Source of the DNA: Proteus sp. FME41 | Lineage (GTDB): Bacteria; Pseudomonadota; Gammaproteobacteria; Enterobacterales; Enterobacteriaceae | NCBI RefSeq assembly: GCF_014897315.1 | Contig: NZ_JABUYL010000001.1 | Location: 434,001-498,000, forward strand | DNA: 64,000 bases | Direction of reading: 5' to 3' | Shown here: piece after piece, positions 20,899-29,941 of the stretch | Layout: every line of letters begins with the position of its first letter | Numbering within the stretch: the first letter of the stretch is position 1 | Notes under the pieces: generated by a model | Databases searched by the model: none | Seen by the model: only the letters and a program-made list of their open reading frames with translations | What the model was told of the DNA's origin: nothing | Position numbers and translations under genes: made by a program

Positions 20899-21713
20899 TA
20901 TTGCTCCAATGCTTGACGAATTTGATGCATGACTTCAGGTGTTGAAAGGGTGAAGCCTAGTAACCCCATATCATCGACCACGACATAATGCTTATTTTTA
21001 CCTGCAGGGGTGTATTTTATTCCGGGTAGCTCCCAAAGCTTTTCTATTCCACCAATTCCTTTAATACCTTCTTTGGTAACCAGTAAAATATCGGGTTGGC
21101 TTGCGATAACCCCTTCTTGAGAAAGCGGACGATAGCTAGTAAACCCTTGCATGGCATTTTTACCTCCGACTAACGAAATAATCGTATCCGCAGCGGTATC
21201 TTGGCCTGCAGCCATAGGAATAACACCACCATGGCTCATGATATAAATAACTTTTTTATCTATGGAAGTTGTGGGTATTTGGTTAATAGATTGGGTGAGA
21301 TTTTCTTTTAGTTGATTGCCTTCTTTTTGTTTATTTAAAATTGTGGCAATGGTGTCTATTTTGTCATTAATGGCTTCTAATGAATGTGTACCCGTAATCG
21401 ATTTAACCGTTACTCCTGCTTCTTTAATACGGCGTAATGCTAAAGAAGGGCGCGCTAGTTCGCTGGTAATAATTAATGTTGGTTTGACAGATAAGATACC
21501 TTCAGGATTTAGCATGCGCATATAACCCACATCAGGGAGTGTTTTCACTTGTTCAGGAACTAAACTGGTGCTGTCTCTTGCAATAATTTGCTCACCAGCT
21601 CCTAATGCGAAAACAATCTCTGTGATATCACCACCAATAGTGACAATGCGTTCATTGGCAGAACTGACAAACGACATGACGCTACACAGGATCAAAAGAA
21701 GCCATTTTTTCAT
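20898..21713 (-). CDS. hmuT: Periplasmic heme-binding protein
   Basis: Substrate-binding protein of the heme ABC importer. It has 271 residues with a Sec signal peptide, MKKWLLLILCSVMSFVSSA, cut about residue 19. The mature start RIVTIGGDITEIVFALGAG is characteristic of HmuT/ShuT, and the class III binding-protein fold with a long linker helix is expected. A conserved Tyr of the heme site is likely in VGYMRMLNPEGI, by family analogy. It sits 15 bases after hmuS. Confidence 0.95.
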   Translation of the reverse strand: MKKWLLLILCSVMSFVSSANERIVTIGGDITEIVFALGAGEQIIARDSTSLVPEQVKTLPDVGYMRMLNPEGILSVKPTLIITSELARPSLALRRIKEAGVTVKSITGTHSLEAINDKIDTIATILNKQKEGNQLKENLTQSINQIPTTSIDKKVIYIMSHGGVIPMAAGQDTAADTIISLVGGKNAMQGFTSYRPLSQEGVIASQPDILLVTKEGIKGIGGIEKLWELPGIKYTPAGKNKHYVVVDDMGLLGFTLSTPEVMHQIRQALEQ

Positions 21714-21728
21714 TAATTCATTCTCCGA

Positions 21729-22778
21729 TTAGGCGATTTTAGTGAGTGTATTCACTTGTTCACGCCATTGTTGTTGTTCTGCGGTGCCTTCAGTACGTTG
21801 CCCATAAAGTTGAGCAATTTGCTGTCCTTTACTATCAAAGATTTCAAGACTTGTAACAAAGCCATCTTGAGTTTGTTTACGAGTGATCCAGCTTTCAGTA
21901 ATTTCACTTTCAATTAAATGAAGGGTAAAAGCAGGGTTAAAAATGTTGATCCAGACTTGGTCACTATTTTCAAATCGATGAGGTACTAAACGGTCAATTT
22001 TTCCTGTAAAAATCTGCACACAGCCACGGCTTCCTACAAACACCATGATTTCGTTTTGTGCTTCTTTGGCGAGTGTTAATAGCGTTTTTAATGCGCTATT
22101 ATCCACTTGATAAGCGAGGTCATCGGCAACGGCTCTGAAGGCTTGTTGGCGACTCAAATTATTCTCTTTTAGTAATTTAAAAAATTGGTGAACATCGGTC
22201 ATTGAACGCCATTGTTGCTCAAGTTGCTCAGCTAATTCATGACTAACAGGGGTGTTTGAATAAGGTTCGATAGGGGTAATGTTGAGAGCGGGATTGTCTT
22301 CCGATAAGAATGATTGAATTAGCGAATTCCATTCATCCATATTGGTGTTGTCGGTTGCATAGATTTTATGTAATGCATCGCCATGCATATCAAAAAATTG
22401 AATGCTATAACGAGTGCCTTTTGATATTTCTTCAGTAAGTACAAAAATACTTGACCAATAAGCGAAGAAAAAGCGTAAGTCCATTGCACGAGGGTTTAAA
22501 ATTAGGCCAGCATGATCATTAAAGCGTGCATTAGTGTACTCACCAAGATGCTCGTGAACGGCGATATCGTTACGAGTAATGGCTTTTACTTCACCGACTT
22601 TACTTAACGCTTTTAGTAATTCTTGTACATCGTTACGTAGACGTTTTGCATCATACCCAACACGAGCATGAATTAACTCAGCTTCACTGACATTAAGATA
22701 AGTTGCTAGATCACGTGTATAAGATGCTTTTTTATCCGCTTTCGCTTGCAGGTAGCGCTCATAAAGAGGTTTATTCAC
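21729..22778 (-). CDS. hmuS: Hemin degradation / heme trafficking protein
   Basis: Cytoplasmic HemS/ChuS/HmuS family protein that receives imported heme, and in ChuS breaks it down to release iron. It has 349 residues, the family norm. The duplicated structure is visible: an N-terminal half with AITRNDIAVHEHLGEY (about 63-78) and a C-terminal half with MVFVGSRGCVQIFTGKIDRL (about 245-264). The histidine of SRG-adjacent segments probably contributes to heme ligation, by homology. It lies between the receptor gene and hmuT. Confidence 0.96.
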   Translation of the reverse strand: MNKPLYERYLQAKADKKASYTRDLATYLNVSEAELIHARVGYDAKRLRNDVQELLKALSKVGEVKAITRNDIAVHEHLGEYTNARFNDHAGLILNPRAMDLRFFFAYWSSIFVLTEEISKGTRYSIQFFDMHGDALHKIYATDNTNMDEWNSLIQSFLSEDNPALNITPIEPYSNTPVSHELAEQLEQQWRSMTDVHQFFKLLKENNLSRQQAFRAVADDLAYQVDNSALKTLLTLAKEAQNEIMVFVGSRGCVQIFTGKIDRLVPHRFENSDQVWINIFNPAFTLHLIESEITESWITRKQTQDGFVTSLEIFDSKGQQIAQLYGQRTEGTAEQQQWREQVNTLTKIA

Positions 22779-22817
22779 AGAAACTCCTATTGTATCTATC
22801 GTTGATTTTATTGTTAA

Positions 22818-24845
22818 TTACCACTGATAACTCATAAGTACTTTTGCATTACGGCCTTCTTGAGGAATACCTGCAGAAGAGTAATAAGTTTTATCAAATG
22901 TGTTACCCAGTACAAATGAGGTTGTTAGCCCCTTTAATGAGGCACTACCTTCATAGCGAAGGTAAAAATCATTAACGCCATAACCTGCTTGTTGGCGATT
23001 GGTTGGGCGGTTAAAACGGTCATGCTGAGTAAAGTCGGTTTTTTTGGTAAATTGACCAACCCAACCGACAGAGAAATCCGTATTTGGTACAGGAATATCA
23101 AAGCGACTAGTTAATGTATCAGGCTCAATTGAGGTAATTGAGGCATTAGTGGCATTATCTTTTCCTTTGGTGTGGTTATACGCTAAGTCCCAATTGAAAA
23201 ATTTTGATTGGTAGCTCATTGAAACATCCCACCCCCAAATAGTTGCTCTTGGAATATTTGTAGATTGTGTATACCCCTGAAAAATAGCGACATCTGCATC
23301 AATATAATCTTTTGCACGAGTATTGAAATGGGCGGCTTTAATTTTCAGATTATCATTATTAGATAATAAGTCGTCGAATTGAAAACCAAATCCATATTCA
23401 GTTGTTGAATTGGTTTCTGGTTTTAAATTTGGGTTAGGGCGCCAATAGTTTGTTGGTGCTCCTGGAAATGGCGCATCAAAATGTTTTGCATCGTTATACA
23501 TTTCCCCTAAGGTTGGCGCTCTGAAAGCTTGTGAGTAAGAGGTATAAAGCATTGACCAATCTGTTGGTGTGATACTGATAGCCCCTTTTGATGACCATTT
23601 GTCAGCAGTAATGTCATCATAACGATCGTTCTGGCTTTTATATTTATCGAAACGTGTCCCTAAAATTAAGGAGACAGGCAAATCACGTAATGTGACTTCA
23701 TCTTGAACCCAACCTGACATAAAGCGGATATCGGCTTGTGGAAAACTTTCCGCATTTTGGCTTGGTGATTGTTTTTGCTTATAAACTTCTCCGCCATAAG
23801 TAAGTCCGTGAGATGCAAAGTTATGCATACCTACTTGTGAGCGGTTTTCAAGTTTTACGCCATAGGTTTTCTGCTCTCGACCTTCAAATCCTTTTTGTAA
23901 TGTTTTGGCGTTGATATCAATTTCACTGTAATAAGCTTGTGTTTTTAAATTAATCCATTGTAAATCTGAAGGATTATATTGGTATGTTAACTGTACATCT
24001 TTTTGTGTTGTCGTACGGTCAGTTTCTACATTAGCAGATGTTGGGTTACCCGCGATTTGAGGATTTTTAGGTTGATGAGTATCATTATGGTAATAGCGAA
24101 ATTGACCACTTAACGTATTACTATCATCAATGAGCCAACGCCCTTTGGAGAGTAGGTTAATAATGGTTTCATCATTTTGTGCACGATAACCTCCACCATA
24201 ACGAGTATCACCTTTATCACGGGCCGATAATGCAATGAGACCATCTAGGTTATCGTACCTACCAAAAGCAGTGACACCTAAACCTTGGCTATGTTGAGCT
24301 GTATTGCCTAAACCGGTAACACGTACACCGCCGTGTTCATTTTTTGAAAGCAGGTCGCTGGCATCAACAGTATCGTAAGCGATAACACCACCAAGTGCTC
24401 CGCTACCATATAACAACGCAGAAGGGCCTCGAACCACTTCAACTTGTTTTATCAGAAGTGGATCAACAAAAATGCTGTCGATATGGCCAGTGTCTGTTCC
24501 TTGGCGTACACCATCTACAAGTGTCAATATTCCATTCTTACTGTATCCACGCATACTGATGGTTTCACCATTAGTACGACCTGCGCCTGAAATTGAAATT
24601 CCAGGTACATGGCGAAGTAGCTCCGAAGCACTGCCTGCGGTTTCTGACAATGCATTGTTATTTCTGATAACAGTTGACATCATCGGTAATGTGAAGCTAT
24701 CACGCTCATTACCTGTCGCATAAACGGTAAGTACTTCTGTTTTTTTCTCCTCGTTAGTTTGTGTTTTCTCTTGTGCTGATACACAAGCAGAAGAAACAGT
24801 AACAGCCAGCAAACTAAATTTAATCAATAGGGATGACCGAGACAT
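22818..24845 (-). CDS. hmuR2: TonB-dependent heme receptor 2
   Basis: Outer-membrane heme/hemoglobin receptor, 675 residues. A signal peptide (about 1-24, ending VSAQ) is followed by a TonB-box-like EVLTVYAT, a plug domain (about 50-165) and a 22-strand barrel ending in the C-terminal aromatic YQW. It keeps the heme-receptor signatures FRAP (441-444) and NPNL, and the two heme-ligand histidines known from Yersinia HemR: His121 in DTGHID and His455 in YNDAKHF. Numbering follows operon order (R1 first). It lies 39 bases before hmuS. It should be the fully functional heme receptor of the pair. Confidence 0.95.
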   Translation of the reverse strand: MSRSSLLIKFSLLAVTVSSACVSAQEKTQTNEEKKTEVLTVYATGNERDSFTLPMMSTVIRNNNALSETAGSASELLRHVPGISISGAGRTNGETISMRGYSKNGILTLVDGVRQGTDTGHIDSIFVDPLLIKQVEVVRGPSALLYGSGALGGVIAYDTVDASDLLSKNEHGGVRVTGLGNTAQHSQGLGVTAFGRYDNLDGLIALSARDKGDTRYGGGYRAQNDETIINLLSKGRWLIDDSNTLSGQFRYYHNDTHQPKNPQIAGNPTSANVETDRTTTQKDVQLTYQYNPSDLQWINLKTQAYYSEIDINAKTLQKGFEGREQKTYGVKLENRSQVGMHNFASHGLTYGGEVYKQKQSPSQNAESFPQADIRFMSGWVQDEVTLRDLPVSLILGTRFDKYKSQNDRYDDITADKWSSKGAISITPTDWSMLYTSYSQAFRAPTLGEMYNDAKHFDAPFPGAPTNYWRPNPNLKPETNSTTEYGFGFQFDDLLSNNDNLKIKAAHFNTRAKDYIDADVAIFQGYTQSTNIPRATIWGWDVSMSYQSKFFNWDLAYNHTKGKDNATNASITSIEPDTLTSRFDIPVPNTDFSVGWVGQFTKKTDFTQHDRFNRPTNRQQAGYGVNDFYLRYEGSASLKGLTTSFVLGNTFDKTYYSSAGIPQEGRNAKVLMSYQW

Positions 24846-24915
24846 GCAGATGAATCTCCGTTATTTTAATGGGCTGTTAAAACAGCCCTTTGTTATAAAA
24901 ATCATTGCTCCTCAT

Positions 24916-27102
24916 CTACCAGCGATAACTGACGGACATTTTGATATTTCTGCCTTCTTGTGGCACGCCAAGTGCCGAGAAGTACTCTCGGTTAAAGGCA
25001 TTAGCAAGTACCAATGCGGCTTGAATATCTTTATTATGTTGAGATTGATAACCAATTGAAAAATCGTGGACACCGTACCCCGGATATTGAGCAATAAGCT
25101 CTTGCATTCGATTGGTTGTTTTTCCTTTCACATGAGGCGCTCGTCCTTTATGTGTCCCTTTATTTTCAGTTGCACTGGCAAATTTTCCAGACCACCCCAG
25201 TGAAAATGAGGTTCTAGCAATAGGAAGCTGGATAAAGGTGGTCAGTATTTCAGGACGAACAGGTGAAATTGTTTCATGAGACGTTAATTCAAGGGTATGT
25301 GTACGGTTATAGCTCAACCCTAGAGAAATTAATGGATGTGAATAGTGTAAGCCGAGATCAATACCATCGATAAGTGCTTGAGGAATATTGATGGCTTGTA
25401 GATGAAGCTTTTTCGTTAATACGCGCGCATCCCAAATATCATAAGTAATATAGTCTATCGCTTTTGTATCAAAATAAGCTGCATTCAGAGAAAACTCATC
25501 ATTAGATGTTAATAAGTGAGAAAACGTGAGTTTTCCACCATATTCCCAAGTGCGATTTTTTTCAGGGCTAAGATTAGGATTGGGGATCCAAAATCCTTTT
25601 GCTGAGCGACCAAAAACAGCTGGGATTTCAAAATGAAGTGAATCATTAAACATTTCATTTAATGTCGGCACTCTTATATTCGTTGAATAAGAAGTATAAA
25701 GTTGCAACCATTTTGTTGGTGTAAATGTTAGGGCAATATTTTTACTAACATCACTTTCACTTGTTTGATGAAAATCGGGTTTATGTTGTTTAAAATCTTC
25801 TAAAAGTGAATTTAATGCACTTTGTGGTTTGTTTTTATAATAGTGATAACGCAAACCGGTGGTTAATGTTAAAGGTAAAGCAGGTGTTGAAAGCTGACTT
25901 TCTAGCCAACCTGCGGCATAAACCATTTTTGCGAGAGGAAAGTTCTTGGCTGATTGGTTAGAAACCATTTTTTGCTGATAAGCTTCTGTACCAAAGGTGA
26001 TTTTTTGATTTAACTGCTCTGAATAGGAAAATAGAGAGCTATTCTCAATTTTTAATCCATAAGTTGATTGTGTTCTATCTTCATTTCGACCTATCTTTCC
26101 TTGTTGATTTTGTCTACGTTGGTAATCAGAAAGAGAAGTATCCGTTAAAAAGGTTTGGTTGATATTGAATTGAGAATAATACAAATGACTGGTTAAATTA
26201 ACCCAAGTATTTGTGTCTGATTCATAATGGTAAGTTACTGAATAATTCTTTTGTTTAGATTCACGCTCTACTCGGTTACTTTCTTTTTTGCCAAATCCGC
26301 CCATACGGTGCAAGACTTCGCGTTGTTCTCCACCATTCTGATAATGACGGGCTGAGAATATTAATGTTTGATTTTCAGTAGGGTAAAAATAAGCTTTAGC
26401 AAAAAAGTTTTTAATATGCTCGCTATTTTCCATTTTATCGCCATTCGCTAAGCGAATAGGGCCACGCTGACGTTGGCTGTAAGCAAATAAACCTTCCGCA
26501 ATATCATGTCTTCCAGCGATGACCCCACCATAAGAAAAATGGCGATCAGCAGACGACATTGAACTAAATAGTTTTGCGCCTAATTTGCGGTCTGTATTTA
26601 ATATTGATTGAGGAGAAAGGGTATTAAATGAAATGACGCCACCTATTGCACCTTCACCATGCAAAGTCGATGAAGTGCCGTGTTTTACATCAATTCGTTT
26701 AATTAAAGAGGGATCTAGAAATAAACCACCTAAGTTATTAATGGTATTTTCTAATGGTTGTTGAATACCATCGACCAGAATTTTAACGCCTTTCTGGTCA
26801 TAACCTCGCATAAAGATATTGGCACCATTTGTTACGCCAGTACCTGATATCGTTGCACCTGCCACTTTATTTAGCATTTCACCTGTTGTTGATGCTGTTT
26901 GTGATTGAGGTGTCGAATTATCAATAATGGAATGAAAGTCGAGAACTGTTTTATCAGTTAAATGACCAATAACAGTAAGAGAGTCCGTTTCTGTATTTTC
27001 AATGTGTGCAGAGGCAATAGGAGAATACAACAGGCAAAGTGCTGTTGCGATACCTGAATATTTGTAATATTTTTTCAGCATACACATACCATAAATGTCC
27101 AT
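24916..27102 (-). CDS. hmuR1: TonB-dependent heme receptor 1, diverged ligand site
   Basis: Outer-membrane receptor with 728 residues, homologous to its downstream neighbour and longer by about 50. The start at 27102 has AAGGA 6-7 bases upstream; the signal peptide runs to about 32 (SPIASA). It has a TonB-box-like DSLTVIG, a plug and a barrel ending in YRW. It keeps NPNL and the extracellular His490 (FNDSLHF), but FRAP has become IRVP (476-479) and the plug loop that carries the heme-ligand His in receptor 2 reads LENTINNLGG with no His. Ligand or affinity may differ from receptor 2. Confidence 0.93.
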   Translation of the reverse strand: MDIYGMCMLKKYYKYSGIATALCLLYSPIASAHIENTETDSLTVIGHLTDKTVLDFHSIIDNSTPQSQTASTTGEMLNKVAGATISGTGVTNGANIFMRGYDQKGVKILVDGIQQPLENTINNLGGLFLDPSLIKRIDVKHGTSSTLHGEGAIGGVISFNTLSPQSILNTDRKLGAKLFSSMSSADRHFSYGGVIAGRHDIAEGLFAYSQRQRGPIRLANGDKMENSEHIKNFFAKAYFYPTENQTLIFSARHYQNGGEQREVLHRMGGFGKKESNRVERESKQKNYSVTYHYESDTNTWVNLTSHLYYSQFNINQTFLTDTSLSDYQRRQNQQGKIGRNEDRTQSTYGLKIENSSLFSYSEQLNQKITFGTEAYQQKMVSNQSAKNFPLAKMVYAAGWLESQLSTPALPLTLTTGLRYHYYKNKPQSALNSLLEDFKQHKPDFHQTSESDVSKNIALTFTPTKWLQLYTSYSTNIRVPTLNEMFNDSLHFEIPAVFGRSAKGFWIPNPNLSPEKNRTWEYGGKLTFSHLLTSNDEFSLNAAYFDTKAIDYITYDIWDARVLTKKLHLQAINIPQALIDGIDLGLHYSHPLISLGLSYNRTHTLELTSHETISPVRPEILTTFIQLPIARTSFSLGWSGKFASATENKGTHKGRAPHVKGKTTNRMQELIAQYPGYGVHDFSIGYQSQHNKDIQAALVLANAFNREYFSALGVPQEGRNIKMSVSYRW

Positions 27103-27182
27103 AAAAAGTCCTTGTATATGGAGTTATTTAGCTGGCTGCCTAGCTGAGTGTGTAGGTGGCTTGCGGTTATTGTTAAAAATGA

Positions 27183-27365
27183 CTATTTAGTCAAGATCAG
27201 TTTTCCTGCTTTTGTCTGGCGTAGTTGATACAACTCTCCGTTGTGTTGAATATAAACCACACCATCTTTACCCAATAATTCAGTGCTATTAATAGATTGA
27301 ATTAATGAAGAATGAGCATTCTGTTTGATAAAAGAACTATCCAAATTATTAGCTTTTTTATTCAT
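27183..27365 (-). CDS. hemP: Hemin uptake protein HemP
   Basis: A 60-residue protein of the HemP/HmuP family. The C-terminal half shows the family pattern: a Ser-rich stretch, LLGKDGVVYIQHNGELYQLRQT and the terminal GKLILTK. In some proteobacteria HmuP activates heme-receptor expression, while in others its role is unknown. It is the first gene behind the Fur box and about 80 bases before hmuR1. In E. coli the orthologue ydiE lies beside aroH without any heme operon, so the hmu genes seem to be joined at that conserved junction. Confidence 0.93.
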   Translation of the reverse strand: MNKKANNLDSSFIKQNAHSSLIQSINSTELLGKDGVVYIQHNGELYQLRQTKAGKLILTK

Positions 27366-27385
27366 AATACACTAAGAGTAATAAG

Positions 27386-27410
27386 CGTTATCATTATGAT
27401 AATCATTATC
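27386..27410 (-). promoter_or_regulatory. Fur box of the hemP-hmu operon
   Basis: 17 of 19 positions (27392-27410) match GATAATGATAATCATTATC, and the palindrome extends outward (gttatcattat...gataatcattatc). It lies about 20-45 bases upstream of the hemP ATG, where bound Fur would block the promoter. This predicts iron-repressed heme uptake. Confidence 0.9.
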
Positions 27411-27683
27411 GTTAACAAATGTGTTTAGACAAGCTTTTTTTAACGTAAACAGGTAAATTTAAGTCATATTGTGAGTGGCTAAGCGGTATCTGATGAAATT
27501 TAAAACAATGGAATAAAATAGGTTTATGTTTTTATTAAAATACAAAAGTTAGCAAGAAGTGATAGTTAGGGTAAAGAGAGACGAAAAATGGGAAAGTAAT
27601 TCCTTTTAAAATACAAAACGCCCGATGATGTTATCGAGCGTTTTAACGTTGAAAAGTGTTAAACTCTATCAGGATTAGTCAGC
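27411..27683. other. Intergenic region between hemP and aroH
   Basis: Holds the promoter side of the hemP operon and, at the far end, the aroH terminator. No further ORF or repeat is seen. Confidence 0.4.
27608..27644 (-). terminator. Intrinsic terminator after aroH
   Basis: Outer arms aaaacgc (27615-27621) and gcgtttt (27638-27644) plus inner cgat/atcg with one mismatch. On the minus strand a T-rich tail follows. It probably works in both directions. Confidence 0.8.
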
Positions 27684-28733
27684 TTATTGAAATCGACTTT
27701 CAACCGCTTGTGCTAATAATTCAAGCAATTGTTCGGTATCACTCCAACTTAAACAAGGATCAGTGATCGATTGTCCATAAACCAACGGTTTATCTTGCAC
27801 CACTTTTTGTGAGCCTTCTTGTAAAAAGCTTTCCGCCATAATACCAACAATCGCTTGTGAGCCATCTTTAATTTGTTGGCTAATATTTCGTGCCACTTCA
27901 AGTTGGCGACGATGAATTTTTTCACAATTACCATGGCTAAAGTCAATAATGAGATGCTCAGGTAAATCAACTTGTTTTAGTGCATCAATAGCATCCGCAA
28001 TATCACTTGCATGGTAATTTGGTTTTTTACCACCACGCATAATAATGTGACCATAAGGATTACCGCTAGTTTGGTAAATAGTCATGCGACCATTTTTATC
28101 AGGCGATAAAAAGGTGTGACCAACCCGCGATGCACGAATAGCATCAATGGCAATGCGGGTATTGCCATCAGTGCCATTCTTAAAGCCAACAGGACAAGAA
28201 AGAGCTGAAGCCATTTCACGATGAACCTGACTTTCTGTGGTTCTCGCACCAATTGCTCCCCAACTGATTAAATCAGCAATATATTGTCCAGTAACCATAT
28301 CAAGAAATTCAGTTGCAGTAGGTAAGCCTAACGTATTAATTTCAATTAATAATTTTCTTGCAAGACGAATGCCTTCATTAACATTACAAGAGTTATCAAG
28401 ATAAGGATCAGAAATTAAGCCTTTCCAACCAATAACAGTACGTGGTTTTTCAAAGTAGGTTCTCATGACAATTTCTAGACGATCATGGTAACGTTCTTTT
28501 TGCTGATTAAGTTTAGTGGCGTACTCTTTTGCTGCTTTAGGATCATGAATAGAACAAGGACCCACAATCACTAAAAGTCGCTTGTCTTCACCTGTGAGGA
28601 TCGCTTCAATTCGTTTACGTGCTGATGTGATATTATTGATAATCTCATCAGAAATGGGGAACTCTTTTGCTAAGGTTTCTGGTGTTATCAGACTGTCTAA
28701 AACCTTAGTCCGTAGTTCGTCTGTCTTTAACAT
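27684..28733 (-). CDS. aroH: DAHP synthase, AroH type
   Basis: Joins phosphoenolpyruvate and erythrose 4-phosphate, the first step of aromatic amino acid synthesis. It has 349 residues. The type I fold motifs are visible: LLVIVGPCSIHD (about 53-64), RTYFEKPRT, GARTTESQVHRE and FSHGN. Among the three E. coli isozymes it reads closest to AroH (KTDELRT, LSPDKNGRMTIYQTSGNPYGH), the Trp-sensitive form, and the aroH-ppsR-ppsA neighbourhood agrees. No TrpR operator is obvious upstream; a CRP/FNR-like palindrome is present instead. Confidence 0.93.
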   Translation of the reverse strand: MLKTDELRTKVLDSLITPETLAKEFPISDEIINNITSARKRIEAILTGEDKRLLVIVGPCSIHDPKAAKEYATKLNQQKERYHDRLEIVMRTYFEKPRTVIGWKGLISDPYLDNSCNVNEGIRLARKLLIEINTLGLPTATEFLDMVTGQYIADLISWGAIGARTTESQVHREMASALSCPVGFKNGTDGNTRIAIDAIRASRVGHTFLSPDKNGRMTIYQTSGNPYGHIIMRGGKKPNYHASDIADAIDALKQVDLPEHLIIDFSHGNCEKIHRRQLEVARNISQQIKDGSQAIVGIMAESFLQEGSQKVVQDKPLVYGQSITDPCLSWSDTEQLLELLAQAVESRFQ

Positions 28734-28755
28734 AATTCATCTCAATAAATATACA

Positions 28756-28785
28756 GGGTAAGTCTACCCAGTGATTAAGATCACA
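28756..28785 (-). promoter_or_regulatory. aroH promoter palindromes, including a CRP/FNR-like site
   Basis: Two adjacent inverted repeats lie upstream of aroH: gggta-N4-taccc (28756-28769) and agtga-N6-tcaca (28770-28785). The second fits CRP (TGTGA-N6-TCACA, 9 of 10 positions) and also has an FNR-like TGAT-N4-ATCA core. A candidate -10 TATATT follows on the minus strand, which would put the site near -40. No CTAGT-type TrpR operator is seen. Confidence 0.5.
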
Positions 28786-28828
28786 ATAAACGAAATTCAG
28801 CTAATTTCAACCGCGTTTTCAGAGAAAA

Positions 28829-28855
28829 CCCAATAAAAAAGGCACTATTCAGTGC
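28829..28855 (-). terminator. Intrinsic terminator after ppsR
   Basis: Stem gcact (28842-28846) and agtgc (28851-28855) with an ATTC loop. On the minus strand a run of six T follows. It overlaps the ppsR stop codon, so ppsR and aroH appear to be separate transcripts. Confidence 0.75.
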
Positions 28856-29721
28856 TAGAACATTCTTCTTGCTAATCCCATAGAATCAATTACCTTGGTT
28901 GAAATTTCTTCTACAGAGTAATTGGTTGTATTGAGATAAGGAATATTGTTTTTTCTAAAAAGAGCCTCTACTTCTGATAATTCAATTCTACATTGACGAA
29001 TGGACGCATAACGGCTGTTTTCACGACGTTCACTACGAATAGCGGCAAGGCGTTCTGGTGCAATCGTTAACCCAAATAATTTATGCTGATACTCTTTTAA
29101 TTCATTGGGTAATTTTAAGAAATCCATATCATCTGCAGTAAAAGGATAGTTGGCAGCCTGAATACCAAATTGCATGGCTAAATAGAGGCTGGTGGGGGTT
29201 TTTCCACAACGAGAAACACCAATTAAGATAACTTGTGCTTGGTCGAGATTACGTAATGATATTCCATCATCATGAGAGAGTGTGTATTCAATTGCAGCAA
29301 TTCGCGCATCATATTTACTGAGGTTTTTTTCGGTTAGCCCATGTGTTTTATTTAATTTTGGAGAGGCTTTAATACCCATTTCTTTTTCAAGTGGGGACAC
29401 TAACGATTGCACAATATCCTGACAAAAGCCTTCACTGCTATTTATTATCTGCTTAACTTCTGGGCTGATAATAGAATAAAACACAAGAGGTTTAGCGCCA
29501 CTTTTTTTATAAATTTCAGTGATTTTCTGTTTTATTTCTTCAGCTCTTTCCACAGTAGAAACAAAAGGTAATGTATAACTTTTCATTTTTAATGGAAATT
29601 GAGAAAGTACGGCGTGACCTAATACTTCGGCTGTAATCGCTGTACCATCAGAGATAAAAAAGACTGTTCTATCAATAGGTTCATTATTATCACAATTAAT
29701 AGAGTTCAAGCTTAATATCAT
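28855..29721 (-). CDS. ppsR: PEP synthetase regulatory kinase/pyrophosphorylase
   Basis: Bifunctional serine/threonine kinase and phosphotransferase that switches PEP synthase off (ADP-dependent phosphorylation) and on (phosphate-dependent removal). The start at 29721 has AAGGTGAG upstream; a TTG-initiated extension to 29760 has none. This gives 288 residues (277 in E. coli). The N-terminal [18 protein letters not shown] is diagnostic, and the P-loop-like GVSRCGKT lies near 165-172. It is divergent from its target ppsA, with about 220 bases between them. Confidence 0.95.
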   Translation of the reverse strand: MILSLNSINCDNNEPIDRTVFFISDGTAITAEVLGHAVLSQFPLKMKSYTLPFVSTVERAEEIKQKITEIYKKSGAKPLVFYSIISPEVKQIINSSEGFCQDIVQSLVSPLEKEMGIKASPKLNKTHGLTEKNLSKYDARIAAIEYTLSHDDGISLRNLDQAQVILIGVSRCGKTPTSLYLAMQFGIQAANYPFTADDMDFLKLPNELKEYQHKLFGLTIAPERLAAIRSERRENSRYASIRQCRIELSEVEALFRKNNIPYLNTTNYSVEEISTKVIDSMGLARRMF

Positions 29722-29815
29722 AACACTCACCTTTTTTAGCTGAATTAGCAAATCAAACAATATTATCTATAGTGTTTTTAGTGATTATAAAGGATAAAAA
29801 AATAAAGTTTTCTGG

Positions 29816-29827
29816 TTGATCGATTCA
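29816..29827 (+). promoter_or_regulatory. Candidate Cra site upstream of ppsA
   Basis: ttgatcgattca matches 9 of the 11 fixed positions of TGAAWCGNTTCA. It lies about 115 bases before the ppsA ATG. Cra activates ppsA in E. coli. Operator identity is inferred. Confidence 0.45.
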
Positions 29828-29941
29828 CCTTTCCATATTCACTGTAACATTGTGATACGCTTATTTATGTTGTCGTTTTGACAGCGGGTTTTTCTTTTTT
29901 TTCTCTCTCTCTCATAATTGTTTAAAAAAGGATTGTTCTCA

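Noticed and set aside
24844..25094. Small ORFs on both strands around the hmuR1-hmuR2 junction
   Set aside because: They are shadows of the C-terminus of receptor 1 and the short intergenic gap.
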